Shown here one piece after another: positions 1 through 12,730 of a stretch of 64,000 nucleotides of DNA; positions within the stretch are counted from its first letter, which is position 1, and the number at the start of each line of letters is the position of its first letter. The position numbers and the translations under genes were made by a program. The notes beneath the pieces were generated by a model. The model saw only the letters and a program-made list of their open reading frames with translations. It was not told the origin of the DNA and searched no databases. Where the stretch lies: contig JACPYS010000006.1 of the NCBI GenBank assembly GCA_016195915.1, positions 62,001-126,000 of the forward strand, in the 5' to 3' direction. Origin of the DNA: Betaproteobacteria bacterium. GTDB lineage: Bacteria; Pseudomonadota; Gammaproteobacteria; Burkholderiales; SG8-39.

Positions 1-484
1 ACCGCAGAGCCTGCGCGATCTGTCGTTGTCGTTGAACAGGCTCGGGGATGCGGAGCGAGAAGGCGGACGGCTCGAGGCAGCTCTGGAGGCGTATCGGGAG
101 GATCTTGAGCTATCGCGCCAACTGCGAGCGAGTGTGGGGGACACGCCGCAGAGCCTGCGCGATCTGTCGGTGTCGTTGAGCAACCTCGGGGATGCGGAGC
201 AAGAAGGCGGGCGGCTGGAGGCGGCGCTGGAGGCGTATCGGGAAAGCCTGGAGCTATCGCGCCAACTGCGAGCGAGTCTGGGGGACACTCGGCAAACGCT
301 GATGGATTTCCTTTCGTGCCTGCGGCGAATCGCGGTGGCGAGCCGGGCGGCTCGTCGCAATCAGGACGCGGATGCGTTCGAGCGAGAACTCTCGAGTATT
401 TCAAAGTCGGTCGAAGATCAAGTTCGTGCGCGAAGCGGATTGGTTTCTCCGGGCGGAATGGCTTCGGACGCGGTGCCACGGTGA
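1..484 (+). CDS. Tetratricopeptide-repeat protein, C-terminal part (cut by window start)
   Basis: The reading frame is open from base 2, so the true start lies outside the window. It shows two near-identical 48-residue units (each with GDAE, EGGRLEAALEAYRE and LELSRQLRAS), then a degenerate third unit and a non-repeat tail. The pattern fits the TPR_12/kinesin-light-chain type of TPR, which forms a helical protein-binding scaffold. DNA period is 144 bases with high identity between copies, suggesting recent duplication. The stop is 7 bases before thrC. The N-terminal domain that would tell its function (often NB-ARC or CHAT in such proteins) is not visible. Confidence 0.75.
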   Translation, partial: PQSLRDLSLSLNRLGDAEREGGRLEAALEAYREDLELSRQLRASVGDTPQSLRDLSVSLSNLGDAEQEGGRLEAALEAYRESLELSRQLRASLGDTRQTLMDFLSCLRRIAVASRAARRNQDADAFERELSSISKSVEDQVRARSGLVSPGGMASDAVPR

Positions 485-491
485 TTTCGGC

Positions 492-1889
492 ATGAAATAC
501 GTTTCCACCCGGGGCGGCGCGCAGCATCAGCGGTTTACCGACATTCTTCTGGAAGGCCTCGCTCCGGATGGAGGCTTGTATGTTCCCGAAGCGTATCCTC
601 GCGCCGACCTCGAGGCGTGGCGCGACCTAGGCTACGGCGCGCTCGCTTTCGAAATTCTTCACTTGTTCGCCGACGACATTCCGTCCGACGAATTGCGTGC
701 GCTTACGAGCTTGGCGTATACGAAAGAAGTGTTCGGCACCGACGAAGTCGTGCCACTGAGGACGCTCGAGCCCGGGCTGCACCTGCTCGCTCTGTCGAAC
801 GGACCGACGCTTGCGTTCAAGGACATGGCGATGCAAATGCTCGGCCACCTGTTCGAGTACGTGCTTGCGAAGCGGGGTCAAGTGCTCAACATCCTCGGCG
901 CCACTTCCGGGGATACCGGCTCGGCCGCCGAATACGCGATGCGCGGCAAGAAGGGCATCCGCGTCTTCATGCTCTCGCCGCGGGGTCGAATGAGCGCGTT
1001 CCAACGCGCGCAGATGTACTCGTTGCAGGACGCAAACATCTTCAATCTCGAGGTGAATGGCGTGTTCGACGACTGCCAGGACATCGTGAAGACCGTGAAC
1101 GCCGACGCAACCTTCAAGGCACGATTCCGGATCGGGGCGGTGAATTCCATCAACTGGGCGCGGGTCGCCGCACAGATCGTGTATTACTTCTGGGGCTATT
1201 TCCGTGTAACGCGATCAAACGCGGAGCAGGTGTCATTCGCGGTCCCTTCCGGGAATTTTGGCAATATCCACGCCGGCTACGTCGCGCGCTGCATGGGGCT
1301 GCCGATCAAGCGGTTGATTCTCGCCACCAATGAAAACGACGTGCTCGACGAGTTTTTCCGCACCGGGCGCTACCGCGTGCGCGGAAGTACCGAGGTGAAG
1401 GCGACCTCGAGCCCGTCCATGGACATTTCCAAAGCCTCGAACTTCGAGCGCTACGTGTTCGACCTGACGGGCCGCGATCCGGCGCGGTTGAAGGAGTTGT
1501 GGCGGCGGCTTGACCGGGAAGGGATCATCGATCTCTCCGGCACAGCGGAGTTCACGCGCGTGCCCGCCACCGGCTTCGTCTCAGGCTCGAGCACCCACGC
1601 GGACCGGATCGCGACCATCCGCCGCGTATTCGAGCGCTACGGGCGCTTGGTGGATACGCATACCGCGGACGGCGTCAAGGTCTGCCTGGAATTCCGGGAA
1701 CCGGGCGTGCCGCTGATCTGCCTCGAAACCGCCCAACCCGCGAAATTCGCGGAGGCGATCCGCGAGTCGCTCGGGCGCGAGCCCGAGCGGCCGGGAGGAT
1801 ACGAGGATCTGGAACGGCGGCCCGAGCGCTTCGAGGTGATCGAGCCGGACGCCGAGTCGGTGAAGCGCTACATCGTCGCGCACTGCTGA
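492..1889 (+). CDS. thrC: Threonine synthase
   Basis: This is a PLP enzyme converting O-phosphohomoserine to threonine, the last step of threonine biosynthesis in the cytoplasm. The protein has 465 residues. The N-terminus MKYVSTRGG with LAPDGGLYVPE is typical of the long proteobacterial form. The segment TLAFKDMAMQ carries the PLP lysine (about Lys110), and LGATSGDTGSAA and the glycine-rich phosphate loop follow. I chose ATG 492 over an upstream in-frame start at 372 because the family begins MKYxSTRG; the upstream extension would overlap the TPR gene. In many betaproteobacteria thrC follows hom; here a TPR gene precedes it. Confidence 0.93.
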   Translation: MKYVSTRGGAQHQRFTDILLEGLAPDGGLYVPEAYPRADLEAWRDLGYGALAFEILHLFADDIPSDELRALTSLAYTKEVFGTDEVVPLRTLEPGLHLLALSNGPTLAFKDMAMQMLGHLFEYVLAKRGQVLNILGATSGDTGSAAEYAMRGKKGIRVFMLSPRGRMSAFQRAQMYSLQDANIFNLEVNGVFDDCQDIVKTVNADATFKARFRIGAVNSINWARVAAQIVYYFWGYFRVTRSNAEQVSFAVPSGNFGNIHAGYVARCMGLPIKRLILATNENDVLDEFFRTGRYRVRGSTEVKATSSPSMDISKASNFERYVFDLTGRDPARLKELWRRLDREGIIDLSGTAEFTRVPATGFVSGSSTHADRIATIRRVFERYGRLVDTHTADGVKVCLEFREPGVPLICLETAQPAKFAEAIRESLGREPERPGGYEDLERRPERFEVIEPDAESVKRYIVAHC

Positions 1890-2012
1890 TATCGGGACAG
1901 GCGATTGCCAGATTGTGTCAGGCGTGCCGCGCCTGGCGCAACGCGAGCAACGCAGCCGCTATACTCAGCCGATTCAACGTTTTTGACGGCACTAGGACCG
2001 ACCCATCCGATC

Positions 2013-3578
<1,566 letters not shown>

Positions 3579-3605
3579 AAGGGCCTGCATCCCCCTGCGG
3601 TCCTC

Positions 3606-5551
<1,946 letters not shown>

Positions 5552-5555
<4 letters not shown>

Positions 5556-6430
5556 CGCAGCGGATCGACAGGCCGCGCCGGGAAGTCTCTCGCTCCCGCG
5601 GCCGGAAAACCGGCGCGCAGCCAGCGTACGTACGGCGAACCGAATACTTCGACACGCTGGAGGTTCGGCACCGGACGGTCGTTTCGATACCAGTGGGTGT
5701 CGCCATGCGCGAGCAGTACCGGGCCAGGGAATCGCGACGCATGCCGGGCGAGCACCATGCGCAACCCGGAATATCCGTCGCGTTCCCGCGCGGACTGGCG
5801 TTCGAATATCGGATTGGCCTGCATCAGCAGCGCAACTGCTGACAGGTTCTCGCGCGCGGCCAGTTCGAACGAATTCTCCAGCCACGCTTCCACGGCCCGC
5901 ATGCGTTGAGCGTACTCAGCGTCCATCTCCGGCGTGCGGCCGAAATTATTGTTGCTTCCGGGGACGTTGAGCGTGACGAAGAGCGTCCGGAGCGCGATCC
6001 AGCGCACATGCTCCGGATATTCGCCCGACTGCCGCTCGAAGCGCGGCAGTTGCGGATCGCGCGAATGGAACAGCGTGCGCAGCCTGGCGAGCCGCTCCAT
6101 GGGATCGAATCCCGAGCGATGGCAGTCGGTCCACTCGTTGTCGCCGAGGACCAGCACGAACGGATGGCGGATGCGTGCAAACTGGCGTTGCCTCGCTTCG
6201 AGCCACTCATCCGTGCAGGGTCCGTCTCCATCCGTGATGTCGCCAAGGTGCACCACGAACTCGAGCGGCTCGGCGTTGATTTCGTCGATCATTGCGTCGA
6301 GCAGGTTCGCCTGTGCCTGCGAGTAGGGCACGTCGCCCATCAGAGCGAATGCGGGTCCCGCCGCGTGCGGCGCCTGTGCGGCGCAGGCGCCGAGCGCCAG
6401 GGCGAGCAACGCGACAAGTACCGGGCTCAA
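5552..6430 (-). CDS. Calcineurin-like metallophosphoesterase, predicted lipoprotein
   Basis: The protein has 292 residues with a short hydrophobic N-terminus and a lipobox-like LALGAC, so it is probably exported and lipid-anchored. Metal-site motifs of the metallophosphoesterase family are visible in order: [23 protein letters not shown] and AHGDTHW. The substrate cannot be told from sequence. The start is TTG, overlapping the mutS stop (TTGA), so it is probably translationally coupled to mutS. An alternative downstream start would lose the signal peptide. Its 3' end overlaps the convergent kinase gene. Confidence 0.8.
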
Positions 6431-8976
6431 AGCTTTTTCAGCCGGTAGAGCAGCTCCAGCGCTTCGCGCGGCGACAACTCGTCGGGGTTGAGCTGTCCGA
6501 GCGCGTCGCGCAGCGGATCGGCCGGCGGTTCGGGCTCGACGCGGCTGCCCGCGCCCGCCGCGAACAGGTCCGCCTGCCCGCCTCGACCGGCGCTCTCGTC
6601 TTCGATCTGCCGCAGGTAGCGCCGCGCCTTGGCGATCACGGGTCTGGGGACGCCGGCCAGTGCCGCCACCGCGAGTCCGTAGCTCTGGCTTGCCGGGCCC
6701 TCTTCGAGCGCGTGCAGGAAGACTACTGTGTCCTTGTGTTCGACCGCATCCAGATGCACGTTTGCGACTTCCCGGTAATCGAGTGCGAGCCGCGTCAGCT
6801 CGAAATAATGCGTGGCGAAAAGAGTCAATGAACGATTGCGCTCCACCAGTTGGCGCGCGATGGCCCAGGCGAGCGCGAGGCCGTCGAAGGTGGACGTGCC
6901 GCGCCCGACTTCGTCCATCAGCACCAGGCTCGATTCGGTCGCGTTGTTCAGGATGTTGGCGCTCTCGGTCATCTCCACCATGAACGTCGAGCGCCCTCCG
7001 GCGAGGTCATCGGCCGCCCCGATGCGCGTGAAGATCTGGTCGATCGGCCCGAGGCGCGCGCGCTTCGCCGGAACGAAAGCGCCCGCATGCGCCAGCAGGC
7101 AGATGAGGGCGACCTGGCGCATGTAGGTGGACTTGCCTCCCATGTTTGGACCGGTGATGAGCAGCAGGCGGCGCGCGGGCGAGAGACGCGCGCCGTTGGC
7201 GATGAAATGCTCGATCTGGTCTTCCACCACCGGGTGGCGGCCGGCTTCGATCTCGATCAGCGGGTCTTGCGCGAACGTCGGCCGGCACCAGTTGCGGCGT
7301 GAAGCGTTGGAGGCGAAGCAGGCGAGTACGTCGAGCTGCGCCACCGCGCGTGCGATCGCCTGCAGGCGCGGCAGGTGCGCGGCGAGCGCATCGAGCAGCG
7401 CGTCGTAGAGCGATTTTTCCAGCGCGCGCGCGCGGTCCTTGGCCGAAAGCGCCTTGTCCTCGAACACCTTGAGTTCGGGCGTGATGTAGCGCTCGGCGTT
7501 TTTGAGCGTTTGCCGCCGCCGGTAATCTTCCGGCACCTTCTGCGCGTGCACGTTCGTGACTTCGATGTAGTAGCCGTGTACGCGGTTGTATTCGACACGC
7601 AGATTCGGGATGCCGCTGCGCGTTCGCTCGCGCGACTCGAGTTCCACGAGGAAAACGCCCGCGTTGGACTGCAAGGCACGCAATTCGTCAAGGTCTGCGT
7701 TGTAGCCGTCGGCAATCACGCCGCCTTCGCGCAGCATCGATGCCGGTTCGGGCAGGATCGCGCGAGCGAGCAGATCGAGGCATTGCGACGGCTGCTCGAG
7801 GTCGCGCTTCAGTTCGTCGAGCAGTCCCTCCGCGGGTGGGGTTGCGGCGCCGATTTCGGGAACCAGAGACAACGTGTCGCGCAGGCCTGAGAGGTCGCGC
7901 GGGCGGGCATTCTTCAGCGCGATCCGGCCGGCAATCCGCTCGATGTCCGCGCAGCGGCGCAGTACGCCGTGCACCGCGGCGTGCGCTTCGCCCTCGAGCA
8001 GGCGCTCCACGACGGCGTGACGCGCGCCGACAATGCTCCGATCGCGCAGCGGGTGATGCAGCCAGTGACGGAGCAGGCGGCTGCCCATGTTGCCGGCACA
8101 GGCGTCGAGAAGCGAAAACAGCGTCGGAGCGGGCTCCCCGCGCAAGGTCTCGCTGAGTTCCAGGTTGCGGCGGGTGGCAGGATCGAGCCGCACGTACTCC
8201 CCGCCGCGTTCGGCGCGCACGGAGATTACGTGCGCGAGGGATTGTCCTTGCGTCCTGCGCGCATAACCGAGCAGCGCGCCGCAGGCGCCGATGGCGATGT
8301 TCATATCGCCGCAGCCGAAACCATCGAGACTCGCCGCGCCGAGCTGTTCGAGCAGCGCCTTGCGGCCGGCATCGGCGTCGAAGTGCCACTCAGGAAGACG
8401 GGTTAGCGCGTGACCGGCGACGTCCGGTCGTTCGGATTGAGCGTCCACGAGCAGAATCTCGGCCGGAGCGATTCGCTGCAGTTCGGTGGCGAGTTGCTGT
8501 GGCGCGATCTCAGCGACGCGAAGTTCGCCGCTCGCGAGATTGAGCCAGGCGAGACCGACGCTCGCACGATCGGCCAATAGAGCGAGGAGCAGGTTGTCCC
8601 GCTTTTCGTCGAGCAGTCCCGATTCGGTGAGCGTTCCGGGCGTGACGATCCGGGTGACCTGGCGCTCGACCGGCCCCTTGGAGGTGTTCGGGTCGCCGAT
8701 CTGTTCGCAGATCGCCACGGATTCGCCGAGCTTGACCAGCTTGGCGAGGTACTGCTCCGCCGCATGCCAGGGCACGCCCGCCATCTTGATCGGCGCTCCG
8801 GCCGATGCCCCGCGCGTGGTGAGCGTGATGTCGAGTAGCCGCGCGGCTTTCTCCGCGTCGGCGTGGAACAGCTCGTAGAAATCGCCCATCCGGTAGAAAA
8901 GGAGGATGTCCGGATGCTCGGCCTTGATGCGCAGGTACTGCTGCATCATGGGCGTATGTTGATCAATGTCAGCCAT
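6427..8976 (-). CDS. mutS: DNA mismatch repair protein MutS
   Basis: MutS recognises base mismatches and small loops and, with ATP and MutL, starts strand-directed repair. The protein has 849 residues, usual for the family. The N-terminus has [11 protein letters not shown] with the mismatch-intercalating Phe-x-Glu. The C-terminal ATPase shows Walker [10 protein letters not shown] (about 607-616), [16 protein letters not shown], the [10 protein letters not shown] signature, and Walker [20 protein letters not shown] 8976 is preferred over the TTG just before it. Only 27 bases separate it from the upstream antitoxin gene, so it may be read from the toxin-antitoxin promoter or from a promoter inside those genes. 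Confidence 0.97.
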   Translation of the reverse strand: MADIDQHTPMMQQYLRIKAEHPDILLFYRMGDFYELFHADAEKAARLLDITLTTRGASAGAPIKMAGVPWHAAEQYLAKLVKLGESVAICEQIGDPNTSKGPVERQVTRIVTPGTLTESGLLDEKRDNLLLALLADRASVGLAWLNLASGELRVAEIAPQQLATELQRIAPAEILLVDAQSERPDVAGHALTRLPEWHFDADAGRKALLEQLGAASLDGFGCGDMNIAIGACGALLGYARRTQGQSLAHVISVRAERGGEYVRLDPATRRNLELSETLRGEPAPTLFSLLDACAGNMGSRLLRHWLHHPLRDRSIVGARHAVVERLLEGEAHAAVHGVLRRCADIERIAGRIALKNARPRDLSGLRDTLSLVPEIGAATPPAEGLLDELKRDLEQPSQCLDLLARAILPEPASMLREGGVIADGYNADLDELRALQSNAGVFLVELESRERTRSGIPNLRVEYNRVHGYYIEVTNVHAQKVPEDYRRRQTLKNAERYITPELKVFEDKALSAKDRARALEKSLYDALLDALAAHLPRLQAIARAVAQLDVLACFASNASRRNWCRPTFAQDPLIEIEAGRHPVVEDQIEHFIANGARLSPARRLLLITGPNMGGKSTYMRQVALICLLAHAGAFVPAKRARLGPIDQIFTRIGAADDLAGGRSTFMVEMTESANILNNATESSLVLMDEVGRGTSTFDGLALAWAIARQLVERNRSLTLFATHYFELTRLALDYREVANVHLDAVEHKDTVVFLHALEEGPASQSYGLAVAALAGVPRPVIAKARRYLRQIEDESAGRGGQADLFAAGAGSRVEPEPPADPLRDALGQLNPDELSPREALELLYRLKKL

Positions 8977-9003
8977 CAAAGAAATCCTGTTTTTCCTCCA
9001 ATT

Positions 9004-9327
9004 TCATATCACTGCTTCCAGCCCCTTGCGATCAAGCAGGTTGAGCAGTTTTAGTGATGGTCCGCTCGGATGCTTGTCGCCAATCTCCCATTTGCGCACG
9101 GTTGAGACACTGGTATTCAACACGGCAGCGAGCACGGCCTGGCTCACCTGCAGGTGATCACGCAACGCGCGAATCTTTTCGCCGTCGTACTGTGGAATGG
9201 GATCAAGGCACAGGGCATCAAACTTGCGCATCTTGCGTTTGTCGATAAAACCCAGACGATGCAGATCGCCCGCGGTCTCGTGCACAGCTTCAAGAATTCG
9301 GCTCTTAGCCCCGGATTTTGTCTTCAT
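9004..9327 (-). CDS. HigA/XRE-type antitoxin with helix-turn-helix
   Basis: The protein has 107 residues. The C-terminal half is an XRE helix-turn-helix (IRALRDHLQVSQAVLAAV then VSTVRKWEIG), the arrangement of antitoxins of the HigA-2 type that pair with a RelE-like toxin encoded upstream. It should neutralise the toxin and repress the operon. ATG 9327 lies inside the end of the toxin gene (23-base overlap), supporting coupled translation. A matching operator-like palindrome lies in the promoter in front of the toxin. Confidence 0.85.
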   Translation of the reverse strand: MKTKSGAKSRILEAVHETAGDLHRLGFIDKRKMRKFDALCLDPIPQYDGEKIRALRDHLQVSQAVLAAVLNTSVSTVRKWEIGDKHPSGPSLKLLNLLDRKGLEAVI

Positions 9328-9691
9328 CGCAAATCTCCTGTAACGAACCATCCTGTACCGCTTCGTCGAGCTGGGTGCCTGCTCGGGCCAGCAACTGCTC
9401 CGCGATTTCCTTCAACGCTTCCAGCTCATCGTCGGTGATGTTGGCTCGATCGTATTTCTCGAACCCGTAGAGGAAGAACCACCTGTTCCTCCGGTTTGTG
9501 GCAACGAGTGTTCTGGCGCCACCTCGCTTGCCGCGGCCGGCAAGCCCGATCCGCTTTTTCACGACACCGCCACCCAGGTCAGCATCGATCAGGCCTTGTC
9601 CCATTTCGGTCACTGCGTTACGCAAGGCGCTGTCGGTCAGCTCCGTCTTTCGCATCCACCGGCTGAAAAACCGTGTCTTGAACACCCGCAT
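9305..9691 (-). CDS. RelE/HigB-family toxin of a type II toxin-antitoxin pair
   Basis: The protein has 128 residues. It starts MRVFKTRFFSRW and holds GRGKRGGARTLVAT and WFFLYGFEKYDRANI, typical of the RelE/ParE fold of COG4737-type toxins, which are usually mRNA interferases acting at the ribosome. The C-terminal tail is somewhat longer than usual. It is the first gene of a toxin-antitoxin operon, overlaps the antitoxin gene, and is preceded by a good promoter with a 19-base palindrome (9703-9721). No inactivating lesion is visible. Confidence 0.85.
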   Translation of the reverse strand: MRVFKTRFFSRWMRKTELTDSALRNAVTEMGQGLIDADLGGGVVKKRIGLAGRGKRGGARTLVATNRRNRWFFLYGFEKYDRANITDDELEALKEIAEQLLARAGTQLDEAVQDGSLQEICDEDKIRG

Positions 9692-9697
9692 GATTTG

Positions 9698-9912
9698 CTA
9701 ACTATGCCACTCAGTGGCATATTTTGTCAAACAGCCAATCTCTCCAAAGAGGCCGCAGGGCGCGTCATGGACGCTTTCGAGATTGAGGATCGTCACCGGC
9801 GGGGCGAAGTCATCGCTGTTGCCGCACTTGTCGCTGATGTACTTGCTGAACAGCAGGAACAGGACGTAGTCCCTGTACTGACTGGCATCCATGCCGCCGC
9901 GCAGTTCGGTTT
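9698..9912 (-). pseudogene. hsdM (type I restriction DNA methyltransferase) N-terminal fragment
   Basis: The translation contains KLRGGMDASQYRDYVLFLL and then KYISDKCG, the hallmark N-terminal helix of type I restriction modification subunits (family form: LRGNMDASEYK...KYISD). After SDDFAPPVTI the similarity stops and the frame ends within about 25 unrelated residues that coincide with the toxin promoter and operator. No methyltransferase motifs (DPACGSG, NPPF) remain. It is a dead piece, truncated by whatever brought or rearranged the toxin-antitoxin module. Confidence 0.7.
9701..9730 (-). promoter_or_regulatory. Promoter of the toxin-antitoxin operon with palindromic operator
   Basis: Reading the minus strand, TTGACA (9730-9725) is followed after 18 bases by CATAGT (9706-9701). 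Between and touching them is a perfect inverted repeat, TATGCCAC-3 bases-GTGGCATA (9703-9721). Its position across the spacer and -10 box is what is expected for autorepression by the antitoxin. The toxin ATG is 10 bases downstream of the -10 box, so the transcript would be nearly leaderless. Confidence 0.7.
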
Positions 9913-10080
9913 GCGTTCGTCATCCTGCGGCACTGTCTGCTGCTCTTGGATCGTGATGCCGTTCTTCCCGCAATAGTCTCAAATCAGCACTTCAATCATG
10001 TTGGCAATGGAACGGTGCTCGCGGTCGGCGGCTGCGCGCAACGCTTCCTTCAAGCCTGGTCCTTCCGACCTGCGAAATGC
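9900..10080 (-). pseudogene. Ribbon-helix-helix-like gene remnant fused to the hsdM fragment
   Basis: Upstream of and in frame with the hsdM fragment the minus strand reads LKEALRAAADREHRSIANMIEVLI, a TGA stop (9981-9979), then DYCGKNGITIQEQ. This resembles small ribbon-helix-helix proteins whose C-terminal helix is ANMIEVLIRxYCxxNGI; the stop stands where an arginine codon (CGA to TGA) is expected. The N-terminal beta strand is not recognisable. Identification is from memory of the family, so moderate confidence. Confidence 0.5.
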
Positions 10081-10082
10081 AT

Positions 10083-10330
10083 TGCGAAACGTTTTCGAAA
10101 AGTGACGATATTGTCACTCTGTAGGAACCCGGCTGCATCGTCGGCGTGTGATCTAACGCCTTGTTCACCAAGGACTCGTTCTCTTGACGATGTTTGGCAG
10201 TCGAGATAGGCGCGGAGATTCTAGTCGAGGCCCGGCGCTAACCGCGATCGCGCAGCGCGTCGACCGATAGCGCAAACGCAGGCGAGGACTGGCGGCGGCT
10301 GGGCTGATCTCTTGAATCGGAACCGCGTTG
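10083..10330. other. Intergenic stretch without a recognised gene
   Basis: Between the ribbon-helix-helix remnant and the Bug receptor I see no open frame with family features and no clear promoter or terminator. It is probably further debris of the restriction-modification remnant. Confidence 0.4.
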
Positions 10331-11308
10331 TCAATCGGCCTTCGCGCCGGATTCCTTCACCACCTTCGCCCACTTGGGGACTTCCGCTCTTACAAACGCG
10401 GCAAATGATTCGGAGGACGTGCCGGCCGGCTCGACGCCGAGCGCCTGCAGTTTGTCGCGCAATTCAGGCGTCTTGAGTGCCGTGACGATTTCGGTATTGA
10501 GTTTGGCGATGATGTCCTTCGGTGTGCCCGCGGGGGCGAACACCCCGTGCCACGAACCGAGTTCGTATCCGGGCAATCCGGCCTCCGCCATGGTCGGGAT
10601 TTCGGGTGCGATGCTCGATCGCTTGAGCGTCGTGACTGCAAGCGCCCGCAGTTTTCCCGCCTTGGCCTGGACGTAGGCTGTGCTGATGTTGTCGAGGCAC
10701 ATGCTGACCTGACCGCCAATGGTGTCGGCGAGCGCCTGCGGGGTGCTTTTGTACGGCACGTGCTGCATCTTGGTGCCGGTCATGCTTTGGAACAGCTCGC
10801 CAGCGAGGTGGGTAGAAGTACCGTTGCCCGATGTCGCGTACGTATATTTGCCGGGGTTCGTTTTGAGCAGGGCGATCAGTTCCTTCACGTTGCTCGCGGG
10901 GATGGCGGGGTTCACGACCAGCATGTTGGGCTGCGTCGCAAGCAGTGTCACAGCTTCGAAGTCCTTGATCGGATCGTAGCCCAGTTTGCTGTAAACGCTC
11001 GCGTTGATGGCGTGCGTGCTGATGGTTCCGCCCATGATCGTATAGCCGTCGGGTGGCGATTTCGCGGTGATCTCTGCGCCCACGGCGCCTCCCGCGCCGG
11101 GGCGATTGTCCACGAGCACAGGCTGGCCCCACGCTTCACGCAGCTTTTCGGAAACCAGGCGTCCGAGCAGGTCGGTGGTTCCGCCGGGCCCGAACGGCAC
11201 GATGTAGCGAATCGACTTGGTCGGATAGTTTTGAGTGGTTTGAGCGCCGGCTCCGCTTGCGACGCCGAAGCAAACAAACAGGACACATAGACGGGACAAC
11301 AGTTTCAC
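10331..11308 (-). CDS. Bug/TctC-family periplasmic solute receptor
   Basis: The protein has 325 residues from GTG 11308, which has a GAGGAG ribosome site 8 bases upstream. A cleavable signal peptide (about 1-22, ending GAGAQ) is followed by family motifs: YPTKSIRYIVPFGPGG, VDNRPGAGG, SPPDGYTIM and VPYKSTPQALAD. Such proteins bind carboxylates or related small molecules for tripartite tricarboxylate transporters; no TctA/TctB membrane genes are nearby, so it is an orphan receptor. It is divergent from a glucarate dehydratase-like gene, which suggests a sugar-acid ligand (inference). Confidence 0.9.
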   Translation of the reverse strand: MKLLSRLCVLFVCFGVASGAGAQTTQNYPTKSIRYIVPFGPGGTTDLLGRLVSEKLREAWGQPVLVDNRPGAGGAVGAEITAKSPPDGYTIMGGTISTHAINASVYSKLGYDPIKDFEAVTLLATQPNMLVVNPAIPASNVKELIALLKTNPGKYTYATSGNGTSTHLAGELFQSMTGTKMQHVPYKSTPQALADTIGGQVSMCLDNISTAYVQAKAGKLRALAVTTLKRSSIAPEIPTMAEAGLPGYELGSWHGVFAPAGTPKDIIAKLNTEIVTALKTPELRDKLQALGVEPAGTSSESFAAFVRAEVPKWAKVVKESGAKAD

Positions 11309-11350
11309 CGGGGTCTCCTCGCGCAATGGATGTTGGTAAGCTGTGCGGTG

Positions 11351-11368
11351 TCGTACAAATATGGACGA
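11351..11368. promoter_or_regulatory. Imperfect inverted repeat in a divergent promoter region
   Basis: TCGTACA-AATA-TGGACGA (6 of 7 positions pair) lies in the 73-base gap between the divergent Bug receptor and glucarate dehydratase-like genes. It could be an operator for joint control. No regulator gene is adjacent and the repeat could be chance. Confidence 0.25.
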
Positions 11369-11381
11369 TCCCGAGTTTAGA

Positions 11382-12650
11382 ATGAAAATCAAACAGGCAA
11401 TAGTCACACCCATTGCGTTCAGGGATCCGCCTCTGCTCAATGCGGCCGGGATCCACGAGCCTTACGCGCTGCGCTCGATCATCGAAATCGAAACCGACAA
11501 CTGGCACATCGGTCTTGGCGAGTCTTACGGCGACGCACCCGTTCTCGAGTTGCTGCAGCGCGTGGCTGGTCTGCTGCCCGGCATGAGCCCGTTCGACTTC
11601 AATGGTCTGCGTCAGCGGAGCGCAGCCTCGGTTGCGCCGGGAACGAGGGCTGAGCGGCTCGAGCATGCGCTCGCCCCGGGGACCGATCCGCGCAAGGATG
11701 TCGCCAAGCTGTTTTCCGCGTTCGAAGTCGCGTTTCTCGATCTTCAGGCGCGATCCCTCGGGATCCCGCTGGTCGAGCTTCTGGGGGGCGCGGTCAGGCG
11801 GGAAGTGCCCTACAGCGCCTACCTCTTCTACAAATACGCCGAACATGTCGGACGTCCCTATGCGCCGGATCGCTGGGGGGAGGTGATCGACGAGGTGCAA
11901 CTGGTCAACGAGGCAAAGTCAATGATCGACCAGTACGGGTTCGACAGCATCAAGCTCAAGGCCGGAGTATTTCCCGCGCAGCAGGAGGCCGCCTGCATGA
12001 AGGCGTTGAAGCGTGCGTTCCCGGACAAGCCGCTGCGTATCGATCCCAACAGCAACTGGTCAGTGCAGACTTCGGTTGAAATCGGGAAGTCGCTCGAGGG
12101 TGTGCTCGAGTATTACGAGGATCCCACGCCGGCGCTGGAAGGCATGGCCGAGGTGCACCGCGCCACGGGGATGGCGCTCGCGACGAACATGGTCGTCACT
12201 GATTTTGCGCAGTTCGAGAAAAATGTTCACCTGAATGCGGCGCAGATCATTCTTTCGGATCACCACTACTGGGGCGGATTGAGAGAGACGCAGGTGCTGG
12301 CGCGCATGTGCGAAACCTTCGGGCTCGGCCTGTCGATGCATTCGAATTCGCATCTGGGAATCAGCCTGCTGGCAATGACGCATCTTGCGGCCAGCGTGCC
12401 GCGCCTTTCCTACGCCTGCGATACCCACTATCCCTGGCAGGAGGAGGAAATTCTCGTGGGCGGGAAGATCCCGATAAGGAACGGCTGCGTGGCGATCACC
12501 GACGCGCCCGGATTGGGCGTCGAAATCGATCAGTCGGCCCTGGCCAGCCTTCACGATCAGTATCTGCGCTGTGGCATCCGCAATCGCAACGACACGATAC
12601 AAATGAGGAAATACCATCCCGGCTGGGACGATCGTCAGCCACGGTTCTGA
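11382..12650 (+). CDS. Glucarate dehydratase-like enolase-superfamily enzyme
   Basis: The protein has 422 residues from ATG 11382 (an earlier in-frame start at 11343 adds 13 unlikely residues). Family members dehydrate acid sugars such as D-glucarate to 5-keto-4-deoxyglucarate. Visible are the N-terminal capping strand (AIVTPIAF...LLNAAGIHEP), SIKLKAG with the KxK base pair, DPNSNW and EDPT metal ligands, and MHSNSHLGIS with the catalytic His (about His320). Length and motif spacing favour the glucarate dehydratase branch, but a relative acting on another acid sugar cannot be excluded. The divergent Bug receptor would deliver substrate. Confidence 0.8.
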   Translation: MKIKQAIVTPIAFRDPPLLNAAGIHEPYALRSIIEIETDNWHIGLGESYGDAPVLELLQRVAGLLPGMSPFDFNGLRQRSAASVAPGTRAERLEHALAPGTDPRKDVAKLFSAFEVAFLDLQARSLGIPLVELLGGAVRREVPYSAYLFYKYAEHVGRPYAPDRWGEVIDEVQLVNEAKSMIDQYGFDSIKLKAGVFPAQQEAACMKALKRAFPDKPLRIDPNSNWSVQTSVEIGKSLEGVLEYYEDPTPALEGMAEVHRATGMALATNMVVTDFAQFEKNVHLNAAQIILSDHHYWGGLRETQVLARMCETFGLGLSMHSNSHLGISLLAMTHLAASVPRLSYACDTHYPWQEEEILVGGKIPIRNGCVAITDAPGLGVEIDQSALASLHDQYLRCGIRNRNDTIQMRKYHPGWDDRQPRF

Positions 12651-12730
12651 AGTGTGGTTTGCGGTGTCGACCCAGCCCCCATATCCCTGTTGCTCCGCTG
12701 CCGTTATGATTCGCGCCTTGCGCGAACTGA

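Noticed and set aside
372-491. Upstream in-frame start giving threonine synthase 40 extra residues
   Set aside because: It overlaps the TPR gene and threonine synthases begin MKYxSTRG, which is at 492.
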